Assembly: GCF_030287445.1 (NCBI RefSeq)
Contig: NZ_JASVWB010000004.1
Location: forward strand, 930,001-994,000
From: Streptomyces sp. ALI-76-A
GTDB lineage: Bacteria; Actinomycetota; Actinomycetes; Streptomycetales; Streptomycetaceae
Direction of reading: 5' to 3'
Length of the DNA stretch: 64,000 nt
The notes beneath the pieces are model-generated. The model was not told the DNA's origin. It searched no databases and was given only the letters and a program-made list of their open reading frames with translations. Of this stretch, positions 27,868-39,817 are shown piece after piece (position 1 is the first letter of the stretch; the number at the start of each line of letters is the position of its first letter). The position numbers were made by a program, and so were the translations under genes.

Positions 27868-28044
27868 CATGTTCGGCGAGGACGACTCCAAGGTCCGCAC
27901 CGGCACCCTGCCCCGCGCCATGGCCTCCCCGCGCAACCTCGCCATCAGCGTCTTCCGCCAGGACGGCCAGACCGACATCGCCGCCGCCCTCCGCCACACC
28001 GGCCGCGACTACCACCGGCCCCTACGAGCCGTCGGCCTCACGTG
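27868..28044 (+). mobile_element. ISAs1-type transposase C-terminal remnant
   Basis: [20 protein letters not shown] then [27 protein letters not shown] and PLRAVGL match the last 60 residues of ISAs1/H-repeat transposases (E..SR.R.GN.P..MA.LRNLAI..LR). The rest of the element is gone. Confidence 0.7.
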
Positions 28045-28575
28045 ACGAACCCAGACGGATCTCGATCACGCAATGACCTGGGCCCGCGCCTACCCCACAG
28101 GTTTACCCGCACGTACGCCACAGGTTTACCGAAAACTCCTACCAACATGGGATGGCATCGAATACGTGGAATGCCAGGCTCTCCCCTCGAGAACAGCGAC
28201 GGCGCCGTCAAGTACGGGGCTCGGATACTCCCGGCAAGTGGTCCTACACGTACTGTTCGGGTCACGGAGGCGTAGAGATCGGGTGGCGGGAGTTCAGCTG
28301 GATTTCTGGACCGAATGAATTCCTCACGCTGACGCGGTGATCCGAGGCAGGGCTTCCCGGCAGGCTGGGTGTTCTTTCTGCCCACACCGGTCAAGAGCGG
28401 TGCGGGTGGTCGGGATGGGTGGGGCAGGCAACGACGTTGAGTTCGCCGAAATCGGCCCACGGTGTTGTCGGTGGGTGGGGCGAAGCTTCATGGGACGGGG
28501 CGGCCCCGCAGGCTGAAATGCGCCTCACGCAGGCCGATTGGCGGCATTCAAGCTGTGCGAGGTGAAAGGAGATTC
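28045..28575. other. Gap with a short direct repeat
   Basis: CCACAGGTTTACC occurs at 28095-28107 and 28118-28130. A reading near 28150-28340 (KWSYTYCSGHGGVEIGW) looks weakly protein-like but has no start signal and no recognised family. The promoter of the AraC-family gene should lie in the last 150 bases. Confidence 0.35.
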
Positions 28576-29472
28576 GTGGCACACGAAAGCTTGCCCTCTC
28601 CTGCGGTTGGCTCAATTGGAGAGGCTGGAAACTGGCAGGCCGTCGAGCGCCGGGGACCCCGGGGTCTTCCGGGTGTGCTGGCCTACCGCGGATTCCGGAT
28701 CGATGATCCGATGTCCCGGCCGCGGCTGGAGGTTCCCGACGGCTGCGTCCATCTGGTACTAGGTTTTTGCGAGCCGGTCTCGGTGGGCCGCGTCGGGGAC
28801 ACGGACGAGGCCGCGACTCCGTTCGTGTCCATGGTTTCGGGTCTGCAGCAGAAGCCCGGGCTGGGCAGTCATGGCGGCCGGATCGAGGGGATCGAGGTGG
28901 CGTTGGCCCCTTGGGCCGCGCTCGGCTTGTTCCGGACCACGATGCACGAACTCACGGACGCGTATGTGGCCGTCGAGCAGCTCTCACGTCCCTGGATCGG
29001 CCGCTTGGCCTCGCGGCTCGCCTCCCGCAGCAGTTGGGACGAGCGGTTCGCCGCTTTGGACACGGCGCTGGCGGACGAGTTCGCCGACTGGCGTGCGACC
29101 TCCGAGATCCGGCACGCGTGGGCACTGCTGCTGCGTCGCGACGGCGCCGTCACATCGACCGAGCTCGCCCGGGCAACGGGGTGGAGCGTCCGCCGGCTTC
29201 AGGAGAGGTTCCGCGACGAAGTCGGGCTGCGCCCGAAAGCCGTGTCCCGCATTCTGCGGCTTCAGCGGGTTCTCCGATCGCTGGATGCAGGAACTTCCCT
29301 GTCCTGCATAGCCCAGGATTCCGGCTACTCCGACCAGTCCCACCTCAACAAGGACTTCAGGTTGCTGGCCGGATGCACGCCCACGGAATTCATGCGTGGG
29401 CGGAGCACCGTGCGACCGGGCCCTCCTCTCGGTCGCGCTCTCGGGCAGTTCAACAGCAGCCAATTACTCTGA
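28576..29472 (+). CDS. AraC-family transcriptional regulator
   Basis: This is a 298-residue protein with an N-terminal sensing region (LAYRGFRIDDPMSRPRLEVPDGCVHLVLG, about residues 35-63) and a C-terminal AraC double helix-turn-helix (WSVRRLQERFRDEVGLRPKA, then IAQDSGYSDQSHLNKDFRLLAGCTPTEF, about 215-280). The GTG at 28576 was chosen because AAAGGAG precedes it by four bases and the upstream in-frame extension is Arg-rich. It is not next to the ara operon: HxlR and ISAs1 remnants lie between. The sensed molecule is unknown. Confidence 0.82.
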   Translation: MAHESLPSPAVGSIGEAGNWQAVERRGPRGLPGVLAYRGFRIDDPMSRPRLEVPDGCVHLVLGFCEPVSVGRVGDTDEAATPFVSMVSGLQQKPGLGSHGGRIEGIEVALAPWAALGLFRTTMHELTDAYVAVEQLSRPWIGRLASRLASRSSWDERFAALDTALADEFADWRATSEIRHAWALLLRRDGAVTSTELARATGWSVRRLQERFRDEVGLRPKAVSRILRLQRVLRSLDAGTSLSCIAQDSGYSDQSHLNKDFRLLAGCTPTEFMRGRSTVRPGPPLGRALGQFNSSQLL

Positions 29473-29579
29473 GCCACTTCGGTCGCTCGCGCTTTCTTAC
29501 TAGACCGGATACGGGCGCGGCGAGCAGGGTGAGGCGTTGTTCGGCCCACGATGGGCCGACCGAATCCGGAGGTATCCGC

Positions 29580-29933
29580 ATGCTCGCACTGTCCCGAAAG
29601 CTGACCACCGCCGCGGCCGTCGGCGCCCTGGCCCTCGGCGGCATGGTCGCCTTTGCCCCCACCGCGTCCGCGGAGGACCTCTGCAACCACATCTCGGACT
29701 CGTCTCGTCCGACCGTGTACGTGAATCAGGACGGACCGGCGACGAAGCAGGTCCAGTGCCTGATCAACTATTACAGTGGATTCCCCACCTGGCTGACCGA
29801 GGACGGTGACTACGGCACCAACACGTACAACGGCATCAAGTGGGTGCAGCGCTGCAACGGTCTCCAGCAGGACGGGATCGTGGGCTCGAACACCTGGAGC
29901 CGCCTCTACAGCCCCAAGGCCGCCTGTAAGTGA
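29580..29933 (+). CDS. Secreted peptidoglycan-binding-domain protein
   Basis: This is a 117-residue exported protein. Residues 1-31 form a signal peptide (KLTTAAAVGALALGGMVAFA, cleavage near ASA-E). The mature part has a PG_binding_1 fold (QVQCLINYYSGFPTWLTEDGDYGTNTYNGIKWVQRCNGLQQDGIVGSNTWSRLY) with paired cysteines. GGAGG precedes the ATG by seven bases. It probably binds cell wall; there is no catalytic domain, so it may be a small modulator of wall enzymes. Confidence 0.85.
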   Translation: MLALSRKLTTAAAVGALALGGMVAFAPTASAEDLCNHISDSSRPTVYVNQDGPATKQVQCLINYYSGFPTWLTEDGDYGTNTYNGIKWVQRCNGLQQDGIVGSNTWSRLYSPKAACK

Positions 29934-30135
29934 CGGCAGTACCTCGGCTCACCGCCGCTGCCCTGCACCCGGTTTCGTCGGGCGCGGGGCAGCGCGTCGA
30001 TCGGGCGCGGGGCAGGCGCTCTCCTGAGCTTTCGTGCGTGATGTCGCCAACAAGCTCTATGAGCTGGGGTCATGTCCTGTCGCCGAGTGACACCGGCGAA
30101 AGATCATCAATCATGGCCGGAGGTCGGAGGCGAGA

Positions 30136-30976
30136 TCAATCGCCGAGCAGGGCGTGCATCCACTGGTCTTCGCGCTGCTCGATGTATTCGGCATCGCTTC
30201 GCCAGGCGTCGCCGTGGCCCTCGGTCCACAGGGTCGCCCAGGGCTGGACGCCCCGGGCGGCCTGCTCGCGCAGGAAGTCGTGCATGGATCGCGTGCGGCG
30301 CCCGAGTAGAGGGACCAGCCGACGGCGTTCGGCTTCGTCGAGGCCATAGGCGTCGGCGAAGACGCGCAGCCGGTCTGCGGCGTCGGGGGCGTTGCCAGTC
30401 CGGATGGGCGGACAGTGGAATGAACCCGTGCATGGCATACGCGACGTCCCCCAGGCGGGAACCGGGGCCGGCGGTGTCCCAGTCGATGAAGGCCCACTGG
30501 GTCTCGCCTGCGACCACGAGGTTCCACGGGGCCAGATCGTGATGGGCGATGATGTCGCTGTCCTCAGCGGGGATCAGCACCTGCCAGTGCGCGTCAGCCG
30601 GTGGTGTGAAGCCCTGCACGGCGTCGTGGAACTCCCGGATCAGCCCTGCCACCGCGGCTAGTTTCCGAGCGGACCCGAGCAGAGAAAACCGATCGGGCCA
30701 GACCACGTGGCCCTGCATGAAGGTCAGGACTTCACGGCCCTGGTCGTCGATGCCCAGTGGGCGAGGCGCCGCGCGGAACCCCACCTCATACAAGTGGGTC
30801 AGCAAGGCGTGCACTGCGGGAGTCCACGGTCCGGTCGGGCGGCGAACGGTGTCTCCGACGCGGACCACACCAGCGCTGACGTTCCCACCGGACAACGGCT
30901 GTTCTTCATTGTGCTGCACCGCGCCAGCATGTTCGATCAGCTCACCATGTTTCACCCCATTATTTTTGATCATCAC
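30136..30976 (-). pseudogene. Frameshifted aminoglycoside-phosphotransferase-like gene
   Basis: From the ATG at 30976 one frame gives a kinase-like protein with VRVGDTVRRPTGPWTPAVHALL, the catalytic IIAHHDLAPWNLVV (HxDxxxxN) and the metal-binding FIDWDTAGPGSRLGDVAY. After HPDWQ (near 30400) the coding continues one frame over as TGNAPDAADRLRVFADAYGLDE to WMHALLGD. A single indel separates the parts; corrected length would be about 280 residues. It is either a pseudogene or a sequencing error. Confidence 0.75.
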
Positions 30977-31201
30977 CTGGTGTCGCTCGGTGGGGGGAAT
31001 GGTCCCGGTTCACAAGCGGGGACGCCGAAGGTCAGCATCGGGCGGGTGAAGACGGGCGTCGCCGACCTGGCCGACGACGCTCCGGTCAACTGGCTGCTCG
31101 AATACCTGTTGCACACCCGTTCCCTGTGTGCGCGTACTGTGCTGCGACAGCGGATCACGGCCCGCCCCTCACCGCCTTTCCGGCGCATCGGCGGGTGTGG
31201 A
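30977..31201. other. Gap before the biosynthetic cluster
   Basis: A short reading (VSIGRVKTGVADLADDAPVN then WLLEYLLHTR) near 31030-31120 has ordinary protein composition but no start signal and no known family. It may be the remnant of a lost gene. Confidence 0.3.
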
Positions 31202-31262
31202 ATTCGGCCCCCCGGATCCCCGGTGTGCGGTCACCCGCAACCGGGGATCCGGGGGGCCGAAT
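31202..31262. terminator. 22-bp perfect stem hairpin at the cluster border
   Basis: Bases 31202-31223 pair perfectly with 31241-31262 across a 17-base loop that itself contains a TGCGG/CCGCA pair. It separates the degraded region from the biosynthetic genes and would insulate them from upstream transcription. Confidence 0.7.
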
Positions 31263-31284
31263 GCACCCTTTGTACCCATATTGA

Positions 31285-34652
<3,368 letters not shown>

Positions 34653-34742
34653 CGGGGCACGGGCCGCAAAACAGACGCGGCCCGACCGACACACAGCAGC
34701 GATCTGACCGACCACTGGCCGACCATGTCCGGAAGGTTTCTG

Positions 34743-36422
34743 ATGACCACGTTCGCTCCCACCGTCCTCACCCCCGAGCAGCGGTCCGTGCTCGCAGCCG
34801 ACACCACCGTGGGCGGCGGCAACCTGCTGCGCTCGGCGCTGGCCGTCAACCCGCACCCCGAGGTGCCGTTCCTCCACTCCAGCCGCCCGATGGCCACGCC
34901 CACCGGAGAGCTGAAGCAGGACTTCAGCCTGGCCGAGTTCGACGCGCTCGCGCAGAGCTGGTCGGCCTGGTACCTGGCGCAGGGTGTGCAGACCCGCGAC
35001 CGCGTCGCGGTCTGGTTCGAGGATTCCCTCAGCTACTCCCTGCACTTCTACGCGCTCGCCCAGATCGGCGCCGTGGCACTGCTGATCAACTCCAACGCCT
35101 CGCAGGCCATCGCCACCTCGCTCATCGAGCAGACCACCCCGGTCGGCCTGTACGCCGACCGGGCACGGCTGGACCTCCTCGGCTCCGCCACCGCGGACCT
35201 GGGCCTGAAGTGGACCGCGTCCGTCGACGACCTGCCGGCCCCGCCGCTCGCGACGCTGCCCGACTCCGCGTACTGGAACCACCACGACGACGACCCGGTC
35301 GCGATCCTGCACTCCTCCGGCACCACCGGCCGTCCGAAGCCGACCATCCACACCCACAAGTCGATCGTCTCCGGGCCGAAGTTCCGCCTGATCGACCACA
35401 CCGAGCAGCCCGGTGCGCTGATGATGACCGCGTTGCCCCAGTCGCACCTGGGGTGCATCGCGTACACCGTGTACGCGGTCCTCGGCGGCACCCCGATCGT
35501 GGCGCTGAGCGACGGCAGCGGCGCCGAACTGGCCGCCGCGGTGGGCAAGTACCGGCCCACGTCGGTGATGTCCTTCGCGCACGCCTACGCCGAGCTGGCC
35601 AACGCCGGCCTGGAGCCGGGCTCCTTGGACTCCGTCCACGTGTGGGTGTCCATCGGTGACGCCGTGCACCAGGCGCACATCACCAAGGTGCTGTCGCTGC
35701 GCAGCCCGGGCCTGAAGCCGGCCGCCTTCTTCGACCGGCTCGGCACCACCGAACTCGGCTGGGGCGTCCTGCTGAAGGTCCGCACGCTGAACAGCGAGCG
35801 CAACGACCGCTGCGCCGGGAAGCCGGTCGGCGTCGCCGAGGTCACCATCCTGCGCAAGGACGGCAGTCACGCCGACGACAACGAGGTCGGCTACCTGGCC
35901 GCCAAGGGCCCGGCCATCACCCCCGGGTACTGGGGAGACTCCGACACCACCTACCGCTTCAGACTCTCCGGCTACTGGCTGCCCGGGGACATGGCCTACC
36001 GCGACTCCGAGGGCGACTTCTTCCTGGTCGACCGCGCCGCCGACGCCATCGAGACGGAAGACGGAATCGGCTACTCGGTGTTCATGGAGGAGGTCATCCT
36101 CAACGACGTGCCGGACACCGGGGACGTCGCCGTCGTCGCCGGCCGCCGCGACGGCAAGGTCGTGCCGGTGGCCGTCGTCACCGTGGGCCAGTCCGCCGTC
36201 GAGCCGGAGAAGCTGCTCCGCCAGGCCAACGAGGCGCTGAAGGCCGCGGGCCACCCGCTGCTCGGCCTGCTGGAGGTCGTGCCGGACGAGACCGGCATCC
36301 CCGTCGGCGTCACGGGCAAGGTCCTCAAGCGCCGGCTGCGCGAGCAGTACGCCGACCTGGCCGCCTACGCCCGGCAGAGCGAGGGCCGCCTGCTCGCCGT
36401 CCACGAGGGGATCGCCGCGTGA
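34743..36422 (+). CDS. Adenylate-forming acyl/amino-acid ligase
   Basis: This is a 559-residue ANL-superfamily enzyme. The P-loop is [17 protein letters not shown] (about residues 186-202), the A5-type motif is RLGTTELGW, the A7 motif is [23 protein letters not shown] and the catalytic lysine is in [11 protein letters not shown] near the C-terminus. All core motifs are intact. It has no carrier protein or condensation domain fused, so it loads a free acceptor, CoA or the distant carrier protein. It starts 90 bases after papC and its stop overlaps the nitroreductase gene. Natural substrates could be 4-aminophenylalanine-derived acids; this is inference. Confidence 0.88.
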   Translation: MTTFAPTVLTPEQRSVLAADTTVGGGNLLRSALAVNPHPEVPFLHSSRPMATPTGELKQDFSLAEFDALAQSWSAWYLAQGVQTRDRVAVWFEDSLSYSLHFYALAQIGAVALLINSNASQAIATSLIEQTTPVGLYADRARLDLLGSATADLGLKWTASVDDLPAPPLATLPDSAYWNHHDDDPVAILHSSGTTGRPKPTIHTHKSIVSGPKFRLIDHTEQPGALMMTALPQSHLGCIAYTVYAVLGGTPIVALSDGSGAELAAAVGKYRPTSVMSFAHAYAELANAGLEPGSLDSVHVWVSIGDAVHQAHITKVLSLRSPGLKPAAFFDRLGTTELGWGVLLKVRTLNSERNDRCAGKPVGVAEVTILRKDGSHADDNEVGYLAAKGPAITPGYWGDSDTTYRFRLSGYWLPGDMAYRDSEGDFFLVDRAADAIETEDGIGYSVFMEEVILNDVPDTGDVAVVAGRRDGKVVPVAVVTVGQSAVEPEKLLRQANEALKAAGHPLLGLLEVVPDETGIPVGVTGKVLKRRLREQYADLAAYARQSEGRLLAVHEGIAA

Positions 36423-37078
36423 CCGACGTCCCCACCCCCGCCACCGCCCCCGTGCCCGCCTCGGGCGCCGGGACGGACACCGCCAAGGTCGACTTCTACT
36501 TCGACCCGGCCTGCCCCTTCGCCTGGATCACCTCCCGCTGGATCCTGGAGGTGCAGCGGCACCGCGCCCTGGACCTACGGTTCCGGCTGATGAGCCTGTA
36601 TGTGCTCAACGAGGGCCGGGAGCTGCCGGACTGGTACCGCACCCTGGTCGACAACTCGCTCGCCCTGAACCGGATCTGCGCGGCGGTCGCCCATCACCAC
36701 GGCGAAGAGGTCCTGCCCGGCCTCTACACCGAACTCGGCACCCGGATCCACAACGGCGGCAACAAGGACTACCTCGCCGTGGCGGCCGAGGCGCTGGCCG
36801 CCCGGAACCTGCCGGCCTCGCTGCTGGCGGCGGCCGACACCGACGCCTACGACGCGCAGCTGCGCAAGAGCCACCACGAGGGCATGGACCCGGTCGGGGA
36901 GGACGTGGGCACGCCCACCATCCACATCGACGGAGTCGCCTTCTTCGGTCCTGTGCTCCACTCGATCCCGCGTGGCGAGGAAGCCGCCCGGATTTTCGAC
37001 GGCGCCCGCGCCCTGGCCAACTACCCGGACTTCTTCGAGCTGAAGAGGACCCGGACAGGCAGCCTCCGTTTCGACTGA
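36419..37078 (+). CDS. Mycothiol-dependent nitroreductase, Rv2466c family
   Basis: This is a 219-residue DsbA-fold protein. Conserved family blocks are [20 protein letters not shown] (from about residue 26), [39 protein letters not shown] and [20 protein letters not shown], then [11 protein letters not shown]. The active-site motif is C32-P-F-A, so a single thiol is present where many relatives have CxxC. A Pro/Ala-rich N-terminal tail of 20 residues is extra. The GTG overlaps the ligase stop (GTGA), so the two are coupled. Members reduce nitro groups with mycothiol, which fits a pathway that also encodes an N-oxygenase. Confidence 0.85.
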   Translation: MTDVPTPATAPVPASGAGTDTAKVDFYFDPACPFAWITSRWILEVQRHRALDLRFRLMSLYVLNEGRELPDWYRTLVDNSLALNRICAAVAHHHGEEVLPGLYTELGTRIHNGGNKDYLAVAAEALAARNLPASLLAAADTDAYDAQLRKSHHEGMDPVGEDVGTPTIHIDGVAFFGPVLHSIPRGEEAARIFDGARALANYPDFFELKRTRTGSLRFD

Positions 37079-37086
37079 GGCACCCG

Positions 37087-37122
37087 CCGGGCCGCTCCCG
37101 CCGCAAGGGGGGAGCGGCCCGG
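37087..37122 (+). terminator. 13-bp stem hairpin
   Basis: CCGGGCCGCTCCC (37087-37099) pairs with GGGAGCGGCCCGG (37110-37122), directly after the nitroreductase stop. It may end or attenuate the papB-nitroreductase transcript. Confidence 0.7.
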
Positions 37123-37204
37123 CCGTCACCACCGACGTCCGCGCCCGCGTGGACACGTGCCGCACAAGCACCCAGATACCACCCGAACCACAGGGGGACC
37201 GGAC

Positions 37205-39817
37205 ATGGACGAGCCGCTGCAAGGTCGAGAGCGCCCGAACGCCTTCCTGCTGGCCGGGTCCTTCCTGGTCGTCTGTCGGTCACCCGCCTACCTGCAGGAG
37301 CTGACCCGCCGTGGGCTGAAGATCCTGCTCATCACCCCCGCGGCGGGCCGGGAGGAGGCCCTGGCGCAGGCCGCCGACCCGGACCACCCGGCCGCCGCCA
37401 TCGACGACTTCGCCTTCCTCGACGGCGACCCCGGCCGGGAGAACTCCTACCTGCCCGCGGCGGTGGCGGCCGCCCGCCGCTGGCGCGAGCGGTACCGGAT
37501 CGTCGGTGCCTGCGCGGTCGGGGAGACCCAGGTCGAGCCGACCGGGCTGCTCGCGGACGCCCTCGGGCTGCCGACCCCCGGACTGCGCGCCACCCGCGCC
37601 TGTCGCAGCAAGTACCTCCAGCGCTGGTACCTGCCCGAGTTCAGCCCCGCCGCCGCCATCGTCCCCGCCGGGCAACGGGACGGCGTCGACGCCGACAACC
37701 TGCCCTACCCGGTCGTCCTCAAGCCCGCCGGGCGGCACTCCAGCTCTGGCGTGGCGACCGTCGCCGACCCGGTCGAACTGCGGGCCGCGCTGGCCGACTG
37801 TCCCGCACACGAGACCCTGCTGATCGAGGACAGGGTCGCCGGGCAGGAGTACTCGGTCGAATCCTTGGTTCAGGACGGGCGGACCGTCTTCGCCTCCGTC
37901 ACCCGCAAGGACACCACGGACACGCACGCGGCCACCTTCGTCGAGCTGTCCCACACCGTGCCCGGCGACCGCCCGGACCACCGGGAGACCCTCCTGGAGG
38001 CCAACCGGCGGATGCTGGCCGCGCTCGCCTTCCGGGACGGCGTCTCCCACGCCGAGTGGCGCGTCACCGCCGACGGCCGACCCGTCCTGATGGAGGTCGC
38101 CGCCCGTCCGCCGGGCGACGGCCTGTGCGTGCTGTACGAATTGGCCACCGGAGCCTCGCTGGAGCGGCAGATCATCCGGATCGCCCTGGGCGAGCCCGCC
38201 GCCTACCCCGCCCCCGTCCGGGTGGCCCGCCAGGTCTACCTGGAGCACACGCGGGGCGTCCTGGCGGACGTCACCGTCGACGGCTTCGACGTCACCCCGG
38301 CCTGGGTCGGCGAGCGCGGGCTGTGGCCGCGCCTGCGGCCCGGCGCCGCCGACGACCCGCCGACCCTGCGCGCGGTCCTCGTCCACCAGGACCGCGGCGC
38401 CCGCCTGGGGGAGTTGCGCAGCTCCGAGGACCGGGCCGTCTCCTTCCTCATCGACGCCGCGACCGTCGCCGAACTGGACGAGCTGGAAGCCGAGGTCCGC
38501 GCTGCCGTCACCGTCCACACCGTGCCGGACCGGTCCGGCACGCCGGACGGCGTCACCCACGTCCTGGTGGGATACAGCCCCGTCATGCTCGGCAAGCTGG
38601 ACGGCCTGCTGCCCGCCGGCTCGGTGCTGGTTCTGGAGGAGCCCGACGTCATCGAGGCCCGGCAGCTCGCCGGTCTCGCCGAGCGGCACGCCTGCGTGGC
38701 CGCCCTGCTGCCCGCGCCCGTCCAGGACGAGGAGCACCCCGAGCGGATCGGCCGCGTGGTGCCGCGACTGCCGGGGGTCCGCGCCGTCGTCCCCGTCGTC
38801 GAGTACGCCGTGGTGGCCGCCGCCGCGCTCGCCGAGGAGTGGGGCCTGCCCGGGGCGGGTACGAAGGCGGCCCTCGTGCTGCGCGACAAGGGCCTGCTAC
38901 GGGCCGCGCTCGCCGACACCGATCTGGCCCAGCCGGCCTGGGCGCTCGCCGAGGGGCCCGGCGACGTGGCCGCCTTCCGCGCCACGCAGGGCGGCGAGGC
39001 CGTGCTCAAGCCCGCCAACCGACAGGCCAGCCTGGGCGTGCAGGTGCTGGGTCCGGACGACGACGTGACGGCGGCCTGGGCGCACACCACGGGCGCCGAC
39101 GAGCCCGCGCTGCGCGCCCGATACGCCGGCACCGCCCGCTACCTCGTCGAACAGCGGCTGCGCGGACTGGAGGTGAGCGTGGAGGCCGTCGTGCGCGAGG
39201 GCACCGTCGGCTTCACCAACACCACCGCCAAGACGGTCCAGGACTCCCGCCACCCGGTGGAGACCGGCCACACCGTCCCGGCCGCGCTGCCGACCGCCAC
39301 CGAGGCCGAACTGCGCCGCTCGCTCACCCTTCTCGCCGAGACGATCGGCTTCCGCTCCGGGATCCTGCACTCCGAGTGGATCCTGGCGGAACCGGACGGC
39401 CGCCCGCACCTGATCGAGTGCGCCGGCCGGATGCCCGGCGGCGGTATCACCGTCCTGATCGATCTCGCATACGACACCGACATCCTCACAAGCCTGCTGC
39501 GGGTTCTGGAGGGCCGTGGACCCGTCGAGCCGCGGCCGGTCCGGCGCGGCGCCGCCGTGCGGTTCCTGACGCCGCCGCCGGGCCGGGTCGAGTCGGTGTC
39601 GGGCGCCGGCCGGGCGCGCGCCGCGCAGGGCGTGCACGAGGTGCACCTCGCGGTCGGGCCGGGCGTCACCGCCCGCGCCGTCACCAACTCCTGGGAGCGG
39701 GCCGGCTTCGTCATCGCCACCGGTGCCGACGGCGCGGCGGCGGCACGGCACGCCGAACACGCGTCCGGGTTGATCGACATCGTCACGGCCGCCGCGTCGC
39801 CGACCGGGGAGGCGTGA
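37205..39817 (+). CDS. Double ATP-grasp ligase
   Basis: This is an 870-residue protein made of two ATP-grasp halves. The first (about residues 130-400) has YPVVLKPAGRHSSSGVATVA, LLIEDRVAGQEYSVESLVQ and RPVLMEVAARPPGDGL. The second (about 555-790) has EAVLKPANRQASLGVQVL, YLVEQRLRGLEVSVEAVV and PHLIECAGRMPGGGIT. Each half shows the lysine pair, the Glu-rich loop and the Mg-binding E-x-A/N-x-R. ATP-grasp ligases join carboxylates to amines through acyl phosphates, so one polypeptide could form two peptide bonds. The ATG follows GGGGGA. Its stop touches the start of the next ligase gene (TGATG). Confidence 0.88.
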   Translation: MDEPLQGRERPNAFLLAGSFLVVCRSPAYLQELTRRGLKILLITPAAGREEALAQAADPDHPAAAIDDFAFLDGDPGRENSYLPAAVAAARRWRERYRIVGACAVGETQVEPTGLLADALGLPTPGLRATRACRSKYLQRWYLPEFSPAAAIVPAGQRDGVDADNLPYPVVLKPAGRHSSSGVATVADPVELRAALADCPAHETLLIEDRVAGQEYSVESLVQDGRTVFASVTRKDTTDTHAATFVELSHTVPGDRPDHRETLLEANRRMLAALAFRDGVSHAEWRVTADGRPVLMEVAARPPGDGLCVLYELATGASLERQIIRIALGEPAAYPAPVRVARQVYLEHTRGVLADVTVDGFDVTPAWVGERGLWPRLRPGAADDPPTLRAVLVHQDRGARLGELRSSEDRAVSFLIDAATVAELDELEAEVRAAVTVHTVPDRSGTPDGVTHVLVGYSPVMLGKLDGLLPAGSVLVLEEPDVIEARQLAGLAERHACVAALLPAPVQDEEHPERIGRVVPRLPGVRAVVPVVEYAVVAAAALAEEWGLPGAGTKAALVLRDKGLLRAALADTDLAQPAWALAEGPGDVAAFRATQGGEAVLKPANRQASLGVQVLGPDDDVTAAWAHTTGADEPALRARYAGTARYLVEQRLRGLEVSVEAVVREGTVGFTNTTAKTVQDSRHPVETGHTVPAALPTATEAELRRSLTLLAETIGFRSGILHSEWILAEPDGRPHLIECAGRMPGGGITVLIDLAYDTDILTSLLRVLEGRGPVEPRPVRRGAAVRFLTPPPGRVESVSGAGRARAAQGVHEVHLAVGPGVTARAVTNSWERAGFVIATGADGAAAARHAEHASGLIDIVTAAASPTGEA

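Noticed and set aside
28576..29472. The AraC-family gene as the arabinose operon regulator.
   Set aside because: It is 1.5 kb away beyond a strong terminator and mobile-element remnants, and its sensing domain is not the AraC cupin.
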